Positions 7,671 through 16,672 of a stretch of 64,000 nt of DNA are shown piece after piece. The stretch's first letter is position 1. Each line of letters starts with the position of its first letter. The notes beneath the pieces were generated by a model, which was not told the DNA's origin, made no database searches, and saw nothing but the letters and a program-made list of their open reading frames with translations. The position numbers were made by a program, and so were the translations under genes. Origin of the DNA: Syntrophomonas sp. (GTDB lineage: Bacteria > Bacillota > Syntrophomonadia > Syntrophomonadales > Syntrophomonadaceae); contig JAENZN010000021.1 of assembly GCA_016841245.1 (NCBI GenBank), positions 1-64,000 on the forward strand, in the 5' to 3' direction.

Positions 7671-7958
7671 ATGATAAAGATATCTGACTTAAGAAACCGG
7701 GATGTAATCAATGTTTTGGATGGGAAAAAACTGGGCAATATCATGGATATCGATCTGGACCTGGAGAGCGGGAGAGTATTGTCACTTATTATGCCCGGTC
7801 AAGCGCGGCGGTTTAACTTTTTTTCTCGCCGAGAGGAAGTTAATGTCCCCTGGAATAAAATCGTGAGAATTGGCCGGGACGTTATTCTAGTGGAGGTGCC
7901 GGCCGCAAGCAATCTCGAAGATTATCGAAGAGAATATCTGGAGGATGATCGATACTAG
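7671..7958 (+). CDS. YlmC/YmxH-family PRC-barrel protein
   Basis: This 95-residue protein (MIKISDLRNRDVINVLDGKK, then LGNIMDIDLDLESGRVLSL, VNVPWNKIVRIGRDVILVE) is a single PRC-barrel of the YlmC/YmxH family, found widely in spore formers and linked to sporulation by expression and gene context rather than a known activity. ATG at 7671 is chosen because GGGAGGG lies nine bases upstream; in-frame starts further up (GTG 7650, ATG 7662) are too close to that site or lack one. It precedes nrdR. Confidence 0.85.
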   Translation: MIKISDLRNRDVINVLDGKKLGNIMDIDLDLESGRVLSLIMPGQARRFNFFSRREEVNVPWNKIVRIGRDVILVEVPAASNLEDYRREYLEDDRY

Positions 7959-8053
7959 AAGGCGTATTTGTTAAAACCTTGCAATATACCCGGGTATTGG
8001 TCATAATAAGGGCATACGAGACCTAATTTGAAGTAGTTAGGTAGGTGATAATA

Positions 8054-8527
8054 ATGCGATGTCCTTACTGTAATGAGATGGAGAGCAGAGTAGTTGACTC
8101 CAGGGCCAGCGAAGATGGATCATCAATACGCAGGCGCAGAGAATGCAACTTATGCAAGAGACGTTTTACTACCTATGAACGTCTGGAAGAAAAACCGCTG
8201 TTGGTTATTAAACGAGGGGGAACTCGAGAACAGTTTAACCGGGATAAGCTGCTTAATGGGATAACCCGGGCCTGTGAGAAAAGACCAGTCAGTATGGAGG
8301 AAATCGAAATCCTAGTTGCTGAGATAGAGCGGTATTTAAGGGATGAATACGACCGGGAAGTAAGCAGTATGATCATTGGCGAAAAAGTAATGGACAAACT
8401 CAAACAAATAGATGATGTTGCCTATGTGAGATTTGCCTCGGTATACAGGCAGTTTGCAGATGTTAACAGCTTTATTAAGACGATTGAGCAATTAAAACAA
8501 CGGCAGGATGATTTAGATAAGGATTGA
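8054..8527 (+). CDS. nrdR: Transcriptional repressor NrdR
   Basis: 157 residues: an N-terminal zinc ribbon (MRCPYC near residue 1 and [12 protein letters not shown] near 31) followed by an ATP-cone ([29 protein letters not shown]). NrdR senses ATP/dATP and represses ribonucleotide reductase genes by binding NrdR boxes. MRCPYC is the canonical N-terminus; ATG at 8054 follows AGGTGAT. No reductase gene is present in the window, so its targets lie elsewhere. Confidence 0.95.
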   Translation: MRCPYCNEMESRVVDSRASEDGSSIRRRRECNLCKRRFTTYERLEEKPLLVIKRGGTREQFNRDKLLNGITRACEKRPVSMEEIEILVAEIERYLRDEYDREVSSMIIGEKVMDKLKQIDDVAYVRFASVYRQFADVNSFIKTIEQLKQRQDDLDKD

Positions 8528-8544
8528 TAAGAACACAGTACAGG

Positions 8545-9378
8545 TCAGCATTTTCCGGTCTTCAGGTAATTTTCTAGTTTATTAATGATCATGTTAATTG
8601 GGAAAACCTGTTCTTCTACCGGGCTTGCCGGGCGTCCATACAGGTACATCCGATCGTGATAACTGCCGGTATTACGGGCGCTTTGAGGAAGATCGGCCAG
8701 GTTTTTCATCCAGCGTTCAGCTGATGACAGGGGTAAATGAAAGGTGAATTTATACTCCGCCATCCTTACTCTGAATTCTATAAGCGAATAGTATTCTTTA
8801 TTGACTGAGTGCAAGGAGCACTTGGGACAGAAATACTCATTTTTTATATAGGCAGCATAAGACATACCAGATGATTCAGCAGAATCCTTACAATCTTCAC
8901 AGAGCCATACCCGGTATCGGTCAGGACCGGTTAGGTATCGGATATTCAGCAAAGATGGGTTTTCCAGATACATTTTTTCTAGTACCTGGTTTTTTAGCCG
9001 GTAAAGATGATTGCTGTTTTCGTTATAGGTTTTGGCATAATGATTCAGGTGAAAGAGATAAAAACAGCATCGCAAAAAAACATCGTCCGGATAATCGGAG
9101 ACATTTTCCAGGAAACGGTCGTAATGGCGTACGGCACCTATAACCTGTTTGAACCTGAAAGCAGGCCCGAAATTGCCTCGTGAAGGGCATCCCTGAACCT
9201 CAGCCAGCAGGGAATAAATATCAAGTTTGGCTATCTCTTCTTCTGAAAAGAGATAGGTTACTCCGTGGTTATTATTTCGATAGAGATGGGCGACATTTAA
9301 ATATCCATGTTCAACCAGGTTATGGACCTGACGGTTGCTGATATTGAATCTTTCAGCTATCTGGCTGACGGTAAGCAT
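8545..9378 (-). CDS. MerR-like helix-turn-helix protein with a zinc ribbon
   Basis: About 277 residues. The N-terminus (MLTVSQIAERFNISNRQVHN, then VTYLFSEEEIAKL) is an excisionase/MerR-type winged helix. The middle is rich in aromatic and His residues, and a CxxC...CxxC pair (CEDC and, 28 residues later, CPKC) forms a probable zinc ribbon. I do not recognise the full-length family. Start ATG at 9378 follows AGGTG; a longer in-frame start at 9414 overlaps the upstream gene without a ribosome-binding site. It is probably a regulator, transcribed with the DUF2007 gene. Its 3' end faces nrdR with 17 bases between. Confidence 0.6.
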   Translation of the reverse strand: MLTVSQIAERFNISNRQVHNLVEHGYLNVAHLYRNNNHGVTYLFSEEEIAKLDIYSLLAEVQGCPSRGNFGPAFRFKQVIGAVRHYDRFLENVSDYPDDVFLRCCFYLFHLNHYAKTYNENSNHLYRLKNQVLEKMYLENPSLLNIRYLTGPDRYRVWLCEDCKDSAESSGMSYAAYIKNEYFCPKCSLHSVNKEYYSLIEFRVRMAEYKFTFHLPLSSAERWMKNLADLPQSARNTGSYHDRMYLYGRPASPVEEQVFPINMIINKLENYLKTGKC

Positions 9379-9394
9379 TGTAACACCTGCTTTG

Positions 9395-9691
9395 CTAGTT
9401 TGGTTCTGGCTCATTATAATTGCTGTCTATTAAAGATTTGGCTTCGGTGACGATAATTTCAGGAACATATATATCGGTTTCTGCCATGGGACCAATCCCC
9501 ACCGGTATTTGCGATACCTCCCGGCGGTGCAGTTTTACCGGTATACCGCTGGCTTTTAGCAGACTTTCAATAATTATGTCATCGGGTGGGTAAACCTTTT
9601 TTATGGATATCCACCGGCATTTGTTCAGATCATAACCACAGTTTTGGCAGCGGGAGTCTTCAAGGACTTCTTTGCAGAAAGGACAGTTCAT
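9395..9691 (-). CDS. DUF2007-type protein with N-terminal zinc ribbon
   Basis: 98 residues: MNCPFC...CQNCGYD is a small zinc ribbon, and the rest (IKKVYPPDDIIIESLLKASG, IPVKLHRREVSQIPVG, DIYVPEIIVTEAKSLID) looks like the DUF2007 'putative signal transducing protein' fold related to PII-like proteins. No biochemical role is established. Strong site AGGAGGTGAA before ATG at 9691. Divergent from pgeF, with about 50 bases between start codons. Confidence 0.65.
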   Translation of the reverse strand: MNCPFCKEVLEDSRCQNCGYDLNKCRWISIKKVYPPDDIIIESLLKASGIPVKLHRREVSQIPVGIGPMAETDIYVPEIIVTEAKSLIDSNYNEPEPN

Positions 9692-9741
9692 TGCTGTTCA
9701 CCTCCTGAGCATATTTTAAGCTAAAAAAGGGTGTTCTACAA

Positions 9742-10560
9742 ATGGATAAATGGTTTTGGGAAAAATATCAGCAAATATCATATATTACCATTCCTGATTG
9801 GTTGGAACAGGGGGTTAATATTGGATTCTCTACTCGTCAGGGGGGAGAAAGCCAGCCCCCTTTTAATTCTTTGAATATGGGTCTGCATGTAGGGGACAAC
9901 CAGGAAGCAGTGATAGTCAACCGCCAGCGATTTATGAGGCTATTTGATATCGGTATGGACCGGGTGGTATGCTGTCAGCAGGTGCATGGCAGCAGTGTAG
10001 CGTACATAAATGGGGAACAGGCAGGGCAGGGAGCTGAGAACTATGATGCTTCGCTGCCTGGAATAGACGCTATGGTCACCGAGACTCCCGGGATAATCCT
10101 GGCGACTTTTTATGCCGATTGTATTCCGGTTTTCTTTTTTGATCCCGTTAAAAGAGCAGTAGCTATAGCTCATAGCGGCTGGAAAGGCACCATGGACAGG
10201 ATAGTTTTAAACACTGTGAAAACCATGATGGAGCGCTTCAGATGTGATCCGAGTGATATAGAGGTTTTTATTGGTCCAGGTATTGGCCGCTGCTGTTTTC
10301 AAATTCACCCTGATTTGTCTGAAAAAGTTAGTAAAGCCTTTCCTGAATTTGATGATATAATGTACAGGAATAGTAAAATTTACTGGGATTTAAGGCTTAC
10401 TAACCAGAAAATCTTAATTGGTGCAGGCATTAATCCTATAAAAATTATAGACTGCGGCTTATGTACGTCATGTCGGACCGACCTGTTTTTTTCCCATAGA
10501 AAAGAAAATGGCAAAACCGGCCGTATGATGGCGGCGATTGGTTTACAAATACCGAGGTGA
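9742..10560 (+). CDS. pgeF: Purine nucleoside phosphorylase/polyphenol oxidase family protein (PgeF/YlmD/YfiH)
   Basis: 272 residues with the conserved Cys/His sites of the YfiH family: GFSTRQGGES at the start, QQVHGSSV, FYADCIPVFFFDP, AHSGWKGTMDRIV and GPGIGRCCFQI. Members are zinc or copper enzymes that cleave purine nucleosides (adenosine, inosine) or act on editing-escaped peptidoglycan precursors. In Firmicutes the gene (ylmD) sits near sepF/ylm genes, as it does here five genes upstream of proC. Start ATG lacks a strong ribosome-binding site in the 20 bases before it. Confidence 0.87.
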   Translation: MDKWFWEKYQQISYITIPDWLEQGVNIGFSTRQGGESQPPFNSLNMGLHVGDNQEAVIVNRQRFMRLFDIGMDRVVCCQQVHGSSVAYINGEQAGQGAENYDASLPGIDAMVTETPGIILATFYADCIPVFFFDPVKRAVAIAHSGWKGTMDRIVLNTVKTMMERFRCDPSDIEVFIGPGIGRCCFQIHPDLSEKVSKAFPEFDDIMYRNSKIYWDLRLTNQKILIGAGINPIKIIDCGLCTSCRTDLFFSHRKENGKTGRMMAAIGLQIPR

Positions 10561-10566
10561 AAATTT

Positions 10567-11274
10567 ATGTCGAGGGATAAAATTCTAGTAGTGGATGATG
10601 AGGCATATATTGTAGAATTAGTAAAATTTAATCTTGAGAAAGAAGGTTATGAGGTTGTTGTCGCACATGATGGTTTAATAGCTCTGGATATGGTAAGAGA
10701 AGAACTGCCGGACCTTATAATATTGGATATTATGATTCCCCACATGGATGGGCTGGAAGTATGCCGACTGCTAAAACAAGATCAGGCTTACAAGACTATT
10801 CCCATAATAATGCTAACCGCCAAAGGTGAAGAGTTGGATACTATTCTGGGTCTGGAAATGGGTGCTGATGATTATATCAAGAAACCCTTTAGCCCGAGGG
10901 AAATGCTGGCTCGGGTAAATGCACGCTTGAGAGCTCTTAGGATATTAAGAGCCGAAAAGGCCGTAGGTCAGAAGATATGCGTTTTTAAAGAGCTTATCGT
11001 AGTGCCGGAAAAATATGAAGTTTTTTTAGGCGAGAATAAACTGGAATTGACCCCTAAGGAATTCGAGTTATTAACCCTGATGCTGTCTAATCCAGGTAAA
11101 GTATTTACTCGGGAAACGTTGCTGGAAAAAGTATGGGGTTATGAATTCTCAGGAGATACTCGTACCGTTGACGTGCATATACGCCACTTGCGGCAGAAGC
11201 TTAGTGATGATTTCAGCTATCCTGATTATATTGAAACCGTACGCGGGGTTGGGTATCGATTTGCGGAAGAATAG
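10567..11274 (+). CDS. OmpR/PhoB-family response regulator
   Basis: 235 residues: a receiver domain (phosphoacceptor Asp54 in IILDIMIPHMDG, LTAKGEE, KKPFSPREML) and a C-terminal winged helix (LELTPKEFELLTLML, VWGYEFSGDTRTVDVHIRHL, ETVRGVGYRF). It most resembles PhoP/PhoB-type regulators. It overlaps the pgeF stop with its ribosome-binding site and is followed 22 bases later by its histidine kinase. The stimulus is unknown; a phosphate response is suggested only by similarity. Confidence 0.9.
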   Translation: MSRDKILVVDDEAYIVELVKFNLEKEGYEVVVAHDGLIALDMVREELPDLIILDIMIPHMDGLEVCRLLKQDQAYKTIPIIMLTAKGEELDTILGLEMGADDYIKKPFSPREMLARVNARLRALRILRAEKAVGQKICVFKELIVVPEKYEVFLGENKLELTPKEFELLTLMLSNPGKVFTRETLLEKVWGYEFSGDTRTVDVHIRHLRQKLSDDFSYPDYIETVRGVGYRFAEE

Positions 11275-11296
11275 GTAAGAGGTTGGAGGACAGGCG

Positions 11297-12352
11297 ATGC
11301 TTTTAGAAAATGATCATCAAATCTATGACAATTGGATTATGCAGGTTATTTTGTCTACTATGGCAGAAGGCGTCCTAGTTATAGACAGAAATTCATATAT
11401 AATCAGGGTTAACCGGGCGGCGGAAAACATTTTCATGCAAAGGCAGAATGTATTATTATATAGACAGCTCCAGGATACTACTGCCAATCAGGACATAACC
11501 AGGCTGGTAAATGAAGTGTTGAATAAAGGCAAAGAGATTTTTCAGGAAATCATGATGATTCCCACCAGGCAGCTGTATCGGGTTCATGGTGCTCCCATAA
11601 AAAATTCTTATGGAATAGTACAAGGGGCAGTGGTGATTTTTTATGATGTTACCGAGATACGGGATTTTGCCCAGGTCAGGTCCGAATTCGTAGGCAATGT
11701 TTCTCACGAATTGAGAACCCCTTTAACCTCTATCAAAGGGTTTGTTGAAACACTCCTGGATGGCGCCATGGAGAACAGTGCTATATGCAGAAGGTTCTTG
11801 ACCATAATTGATGATGAAAGCGAACGTTTAAGTCGTTTAATTGATGATTTATTAACTCTCTCGTCCCTGGAAACCAATGAAAAAATATCCCGGTTGAAAC
11901 CGGTTTGTATAGCCAAATCCATGCGCAATGTTATGAACATACTGGGCCCCCAGATAAGTGAAAAAAAACTACAGGTAGAATTCATTTATTCCAGGTCCTT
12001 GCCTTATATTAAAGCAGATGAAGATCTGCTGGGGCAGGTTTTAATCAACCTGCTGGATAACGCCATTAAATATACTCCGCCTAACGGTAAAATCGTTATC
12101 AGGTCCAAGAGAGACGAAAGTCGGGTCATGACTACCTTTACCGACACTGGTATGGGTATACCCGAGGAGAGCCTGACCCGGGTGTTTGAGAGGTTTTACC
12201 GGGTAGATAAGGCCAGGTCCAGAAGGCATGGAGGTACCGGGTTGGGATTATCCATTGTAAAACATATTGTGGAATCTCATGGCGGCGAGGTATTTGTTAA
12301 CAGCGAATTTGGTAAGGGTTCTACTTTTGGGGTTGGTTTCCTGGTAGTATAA
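11297..12352 (+). CDS. PAS-domain sensor histidine kinase without membrane segments
   Basis: 351 residues: an N-terminal PAS domain (MAEGVLVIDRNSYIIRVNRA, then PIKNSYGIVQGAVVIFYDVT), the H-box VGNVSHELRTPLTS (His137), N-box VLINLLDNAIKYT, G1 DTGMGIP, F-box FERFYRVD and G2 GGTGLGLSI. It is PhoR/WalK-like but starts directly with PAS and has no transmembrane helix or extracellular sensor, so it should detect a cytoplasmic signal. Partner of the regulator just upstream. GGAGGA precedes the ATG. Confidence 0.9.
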   Translation: MLLENDHQIYDNWIMQVILSTMAEGVLVIDRNSYIIRVNRAAENIFMQRQNVLLYRQLQDTTANQDITRLVNEVLNKGKEIFQEIMMIPTRQLYRVHGAPIKNSYGIVQGAVVIFYDVTEIRDFAQVRSEFVGNVSHELRTPLTSIKGFVETLLDGAMENSAICRRFLTIIDDESERLSRLIDDLLTLSSLETNEKISRLKPVCIAKSMRNVMNILGPQISEKKLQVEFIYSRSLPYIKADEDLLGQVLINLLDNAIKYTPPNGKIVIRSKRDESRVMTTFTDTGMGIPEESLTRVFERFYRVDKARSRRHGGTGLGLSIVKHIVESHGGEVFVNSEFGKGSTFGVGFLVV

Positions 12353-12459
12353 CATTTATTTGCGGTATAATTGCAGATAATCAAGCAGTTAAGCGATATT
12401 ATATAAAGAGGATATATATGAATATTTATAGAATTACTGGGATGAAAAGGTGATCCAGC

Positions 12460-13137
12460 ATGGGATTAAAAGAAAATATCGAGGGCATTAAAGCCCGAAT
12501 AGAGAAATCAGCAGCCCTGAGCGAGCGAAAAGCAGCGGATATTATGCTGCTGGCAGTAAGTAAAACGGTAGACACCGACATAATCAGGCAGGCTTATGAT
12601 CTTGGTTTAAGACATTTTGGAGAAAACCGGGTACAAGAACTACAGAGAAAAATAGCAAGTCTCCCTGAAGCTCACTGGCATATGATTGGTCGTCTGCAGA
12701 CTAACAAAGTCAAGGACATTGTGGGCCGGGTCCAACTCATTCATTCACTGGACAGGTGGAATCTGGCCGAGGAGATGGATAAAAGAGGGCAGCAGGCTGG
12801 ACTCGAAGTGCCAGCTCTCATGGAAGTCAATATATCCGGGGAAAAACAGAAGGCTGGCTTTGCAGTTAATGAAGTGGAGGCATTTCTTGAGCAAGCGGCT
12901 CAGTTTAAGTCACTGCGTATCTATGGTTTCATGACCATGGCCCCGCTGAGTGATGATGCAGAACTAAGCAGACCGATATTTGCGGAACTAGCCGATATGA
13001 AGAAACGGCTTGGGAAAAACTCATATGCCAATGTTGAACTAAAATACCTGTCAATGGGGATGTCGGATGATTTCGAAGTTGCTATCGAAGAAGGGGCAAA
13101 CATAGTTAGGATTGGTACAGCTCTTTTTAAGAAATAA
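12460..13137 (+). CDS. YggS-family pyridoxal-phosphate homeostasis protein
   Basis: 225 residues with the family core: LLAVSKTVDTDIIRQAYDLG (PLP-binding Lys), RHFGENRVQELQRK, HWHMIGRLQTNKVK-like segment, MEVNISGEKQKAGF, LSMGMSDDFEVAIEEGANIV and RIGTALF. It is a PLP-binding TIM barrel that controls vitamin B6 and amino-acid pools. Firmicutes keep it (ylmE) upstream of sepF, as here. Start ATG follows AAAAGGTGAT. First gene of the division cluster. Confidence 0.93.
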   Translation: MGLKENIEGIKARIEKSAALSERKAADIMLLAVSKTVDTDIIRQAYDLGLRHFGENRVQELQRKIASLPEAHWHMIGRLQTNKVKDIVGRVQLIHSLDRWNLAEEMDKRGQQAGLEVPALMEVNISGEKQKAGFAVNEVEAFLEQAAQFKSLRIYGFMTMAPLSDDAELSRPIFAELADMKKRLGKNSYANVELKYLSMGMSDDFEVAIEEGANIVRIGTALFKK

Positions 13138-13178
13138 CTCAAGAAAAATTTCAACAGACAGAGTGGAGGAGGAGCACC

Positions 13179-13610
13179 ATGAGTAAAATGCATGATTTTA
13201 TGGTCTGGTTGGGCATAGCTGAAGAAGAAGAGATCACGGAAGAAATAATGGAAATGCCTCTTGGTTCCAACGTGGATCAACGGGGAGCAGCAAATGTAGT
13301 AAGCATTCATACCAATAAGAATTTAAGGGTAGTCGTTTGTGAACCTCAGAGTTTTGAGGAGGTTGAGCTACTTACCGATCATCTGAAAAACAGAAAACAG
13401 ATTATTTTAAACTTTGAAAACACTCCCGAAGAAACCACCCGGAAAATATTTGACTTCATCAGTGGAGCTACATATGCCTTGGAAGGAAACAGCCAGCAGT
13501 TGGGAAGACATGTGTTTATGTTTGCACCCAGCAATGTTGAAATTTCCAAAGATGGCCGTACTTTGATGTTGAAGAACAGATTTAGCAAGCCTTTCGGGGG
13601 TGATCAATAG
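13179..13610 (+). CDS. sepF: Cell division protein SepF
   Basis: 143 residues: a short N-terminal amphipathic membrane-binding helix (MSKMHDFMVWLGI), an acidic linker, and the SepF core (VVVCEPQSFEEVELLTDHLK, QIILNFENTPEETTRKIFDF, SGATYALEGNSQQLG, VFMFAPSNVEIS). SepF polymerises into rings that bundle FtsZ at the septum. GGAGGAGG precedes ATG. Its stop codon overlaps the GTG start of proC by one base. Confidence 0.95.
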   Translation: MSKMHDFMVWLGIAEEEEITEEIMEMPLGSNVDQRGAANVVSIHTNKNLRVVVCEPQSFEEVELLTDHLKNRKQIILNFENTPEETTRKIFDFISGATYALEGNSQQLGRHVFMFAPSNVEISKDGRTLMLKNRFSKPFGGDQ

Positions 13611-14419
13611 TGGCTTCGGTACTGGGTGTTGTTGGTTGCGGTAAAATGGCCTATGCGCTCCTGCAGGGTATTGAAAATGAGAAAAGTCAACTATTTAACA
13701 CAGTTTACTGTACTGATATTGAACGAGGCCGGATGGAATTGTTCGGAAAAGAATTTAATGCAGCGGCGGAAGAACTGCAGGAGTTGGTGAAAAAATCCAG
13801 TCTGGTAGTTCTGGCTGTTAAACCCCAGCAGGTATGGCAGGTACTGGGACAGGTGCAGGAAAGTTGGAGTGAGGGGACCCTGCTTGTTTCTATAGCGGCT
13901 GGCATTAGAACTGTGGATCTGGAGAAAGCGGTGCAATCTTTTGTCCCGGTAGTTCGGGTTATGCCCAATACTCCCTGTCTGGTTGGTAGTGGGGTATGTG
14001 CTGTTGCGGGAGGCAGTCGGACTGGCGAGCAGGATTTGGAGCAGGTGCGTAATTTACTGGCGGGTATGGGGAATGCATTGATCTTAGATGAAAAATATAT
14101 GGATGCAGTTACCGCAGTTTCTGGCAGCGGTCCTGCTTATGCCTACCTGGTACTGGAAGCATTTATAAACGCCGGGATTAATATCGGATTGGATGCGGGC
14201 CTTTCCAAAAGACTGGTCTTGGATACCTTCCGGGGGAGTATAGAGATGATAGAACAGAGTGGGGAGCATCCGGCTACCCTGAGGGAACAGGTTTGTTCAC
14301 CTGCAGGCACTACCATTGCCGGAGTCAGACAGCTGGAAGAAAACGGACTGCGCAAAGCCTTTTTCGATGCAGTTGAAAAAGCCTACCTGAGGTCTATTGA
14401 ACTCGGTCAGATTAAATAG
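13610..14419 (+). CDS. proC: Pyrroline-5-carboxylate reductase
   Basis: 269 residues beginning at GTG with a Rossmann nucleotide site (LGVVGCGKMAYALLQG), VLAVKPQQVWQVL, VVRVMPNTPCLVGSG, and the C-terminal P5CR signature around AVSGSGPAYAYLVLEA and SPAGTTIAGVRQLEENGLR. It reduces 1-pyrroline-5-carboxylate to proline with NAD(P)H in the cytoplasm. Coupled to sepF by a 1-base overlap; a GGGGGTGAT site lies within the end of sepF. Its position in a division cluster is common in Clostridia. Confidence 0.95.
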   Translation: MASVLGVVGCGKMAYALLQGIENEKSQLFNTVYCTDIERGRMELFGKEFNAAAEELQELVKKSSLVVLAVKPQQVWQVLGQVQESWSEGTLLVSIAAGIRTVDLEKAVQSFVPVVRVMPNTPCLVGSGVCAVAGGSRTGEQDLEQVRNLLAGMGNALILDEKYMDAVTAVSGSGPAYAYLVLEAFINAGINIGLDAGLSKRLVLDTFRGSIEMIEQSGEHPATLREQVCSPAGTTIAGVRQLEENGLRKAFFDAVEKAYLRSIELGQIK

Positions 14420-14433
14420 GGAGGTAAATATCG

Positions 14434-14703
14434 TTGTTTGCATATCAGTTGATACAAGTAATAAATATAGCTTTTCAGGTGTTGATTTATTTAATAATAG
14501 GGCGGTGCATTTTATCATTTATCAGGCACGATCCCTACAATCCAATCATAAAGTTTGTATATGATGTTACTGAGCCAGTTATGGCACCCTTCCGGAAACT
14601 CCTGCCTATGGGCTACGGGATAGATTTTTCCCCCTTACTGGCAGTTTTTGCCCTGGGACTTCTCAACAAACTTATTATACAAATAATTTTAATAATTTTT
14701 TAG
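14434..14703 (+). CDS. YggT family membrane protein
   Basis: 89 residues, two hydrophobic helices flanking a conserved amphipathic segment (SFIRHDPYNPIIKFVYDVTE, PVMAPFRKLLPMGYGIDFSP). YggT proteins are near sepF in most Firmicutes and cyanobacteria and have been tied to division or nucleoid distribution and osmotic tolerance; mechanism unknown. Start TTG 14434 lies after GGGAGGT at good distance. Confidence 0.9.
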   Translation: MFAYQLIQVINIAFQVLIYLIIGRCILSFIRHDPYNPIIKFVYDVTEPVMAPFRKLLPMGYGIDFSPLLAVFALGLLNKLIIQIILIIF

Positions 14704-14728
14704 ACATGTATAAATAAAGGAGCCAGAG

Positions 14729-16642
14729 ATGAAGCAAGAATATAAGCTGGAATTACTGGCCCCGGCAGGAAGTTGGGACGTATTGACTTCTGTAGCAGAA
14801 GCCGGGGCAGATGCGGTATATGCAGGTGGAAAAAGATTTAATATGCGCGGACTGAGGGCGGATATGAATTTCACCGAGGAGGAAATAGCATCAGCAGTCC
14901 AATATCTGCATGAAAAAGCCAAGAAACTCTATATCACCATAAACAACCTTTATTTCGATTATGAGCTGAACGAACTGCACGATTATATTGCGTTTCTTGC
15001 CGCTGCCGGGGTAGATGCCCTGATTATTCAGGACATGGCTGCAGCCCGGATATGTGCTGAGCAAGACTTGAACATACCACTGCATGCCAGTGTGCAGGCA
15101 GGAGTATCCAACCTGCCGGCAGTAAAAAACCTGGAAGAAAAAGGATTTGCCCGGGTCATTCTTTCCAAAAACACTTCCCTGGAAGATATAAAAACCATTA
15201 AACAGGCCACCCGACTGGGGTTAGAATATTTTGCCCATGGGGATCTTTGTATTTCTCATACCGGGCAGTGCTATATGAGCAGTTTTCTAACTGCGGAGAG
15301 CGGCAACCGGGGTAAATGTATTAAGCCCTGCCGCTGGGAATACAGTCTGAACAGCAGTACCGGGACCAGACAGCAGGGTTATCTGCTGGCCAATAATGAT
15401 CTGTGCCTTTATCCCTATTTATCGGACCTGGTACATGCAGGAGTAAGCTCCTTCAAAATAGAAGGGCGTATGCGCAGCTCAGAATATCTGTCTCATATAA
15501 TAAAGATTTACCGGCGGGCTCTCGATAAGATTGTAGAGGATCCAGCTGCATACTTGATGGACGATAAGGAAATGGAAAAACTGCAGGAAAAAAGAATAAG
15601 GGATTTCTGCTCTGGGAATCTGTTTGGCACACCGGGGCCGGAATCAATAGGAGTGAGCGGGGCAAGAGAACCGTTTTTCGTGACCACTTCTTGCCTATTA
15701 AAACAACAAACCCGGGATGATTACCCGGCCAGGCTAGAACCTGGCGGAAGTATTGAAGAAATCAGTGTAAAAGCAGGCAGCCTAAAAGCTCTGGAATCTC
15801 TCTGCGATGCCGGAGTAAATCATGTTATTCTGGGATGCGAACTAATGCGTCATCCGGTAAATGGGTGGACGGCCGGAAAAATAAACCAGGCGATAGAGAC
15901 AACTTTAAAAAGCACTGTAAAACTGGTATTGGAATCACCCCGGATTTTAAACAACCAGGATGCTCAAGATTTTAAACGTACCCTGGAACAGGTTGACCGG
16001 GCTGGTATATATGCCGTGATGGCCAATGATTTTGGGTCCATACAAATTGCTAAAGATATGGATTTCAGACTTTGGGGAGGATATGGACTCAATGTGAGTA
16101 ACAGCACCGTCGGCAATTTTTATTCTGCTGAGGGTCTGGAGAGAATAGCTGCTTCTCAGGAGCTGCAATTTACAAATCTTCAAATGATAGATAAATGTGC
16201 AGCTGATATAGAAATTACCGTTCACGGGCCATTATGCGGTATGATCAGCGACTACTGTATCATAAGGGCAGCTCATAATCACGAGGATCAGTGCCAGGCC
16301 TTCTGTACCAGGGACGACTATACCTTGCGGGATAAGGAGGGCCAGTTATATCAAGTGCGAGCGGACCTGCAGTGCAGGAATTATATTTACAGTCCCTATC
16401 ATCTCTGTCTGCTGCCGTATCTGCCTATAATCAGTTCAGCTGGAATAAAACATATTCGTATCGATGGTCAGCATTATGATGCTGAGCTATTATGTGAAGT
16501 GACCGCCATTTACGTGGAGGCAGTACAGGAATTAAACCTTGGGAAATGGCAGCAGGAGGAAAGCTATCGGCGACTTTTGGATATGTTCCCGGGAGGATTA
16601 ACTTCCTTACCGACTTTTGAAGGACGTGGTGTAGATGATTGA
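14729..16642 (+). CDS. Peptidase U32 family protein (long form)
   Basis: 637 residues. The N-terminal two thirds is a U32 barrel: LELLAPAGSWDVLTSVAEAG, DAVYAGGKRFNMRG, YITINNLYFDYE, LHASVQAGVSN, YFAHGDLCISHTGQCYMSS and the Cys cluster GKCIKPCRWEY, with further Cys residues downstream (CGMISDYCIIRAA; CQAFCTRDDY) that may bind an iron-sulfur cluster. U32 relatives include collagenase-like peptidases and RNA hydroxylases (RlhA, TrhP), so a prephenate-dependent RNA modification is as plausible as proteolysis. It occupies the place where ylmH often lies in other Firmicutes. AAAGGAGC precedes ATG. Confidence 0.85.
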   Translation: MKQEYKLELLAPAGSWDVLTSVAEAGADAVYAGGKRFNMRGLRADMNFTEEEIASAVQYLHEKAKKLYITINNLYFDYELNELHDYIAFLAAAGVDALIIQDMAAARICAEQDLNIPLHASVQAGVSNLPAVKNLEEKGFARVILSKNTSLEDIKTIKQATRLGLEYFAHGDLCISHTGQCYMSSFLTAESGNRGKCIKPCRWEYSLNSSTGTRQQGYLLANNDLCLYPYLSDLVHAGVSSFKIEGRMRSSEYLSHIIKIYRRALDKIVEDPAAYLMDDKEMEKLQEKRIRDFCSGNLFGTPGPESIGVSGAREPFFVTTSCLLKQQTRDDYPARLEPGGSIEEISVKAGSLKALESLCDAGVNHVILGCELMRHPVNGWTAGKINQAIETTLKSTVKLVLESPRILNNQDAQDFKRTLEQVDRAGIYAVMANDFGSIQIAKDMDFRLWGGYGLNVSNSTVGNFYSAEGLERIAASQELQFTNLQMIDKCAADIEITVHGPLCGMISDYCIIRAAHNHEDQCQAFCTRDDYTLRDKEGQLYQVRADLQCRNYIYSPYHLCLLPYLPIISSAGIKHIRIDGQHYDAELLCEVTAIYVEAVQELNLGKWQQEESYRRLLDMFPGGLTSLPTFEGRGVDD

Positions 16643-16672
16643 GGTCCTCTTATCTATAAAGGAGGGTTTGAG

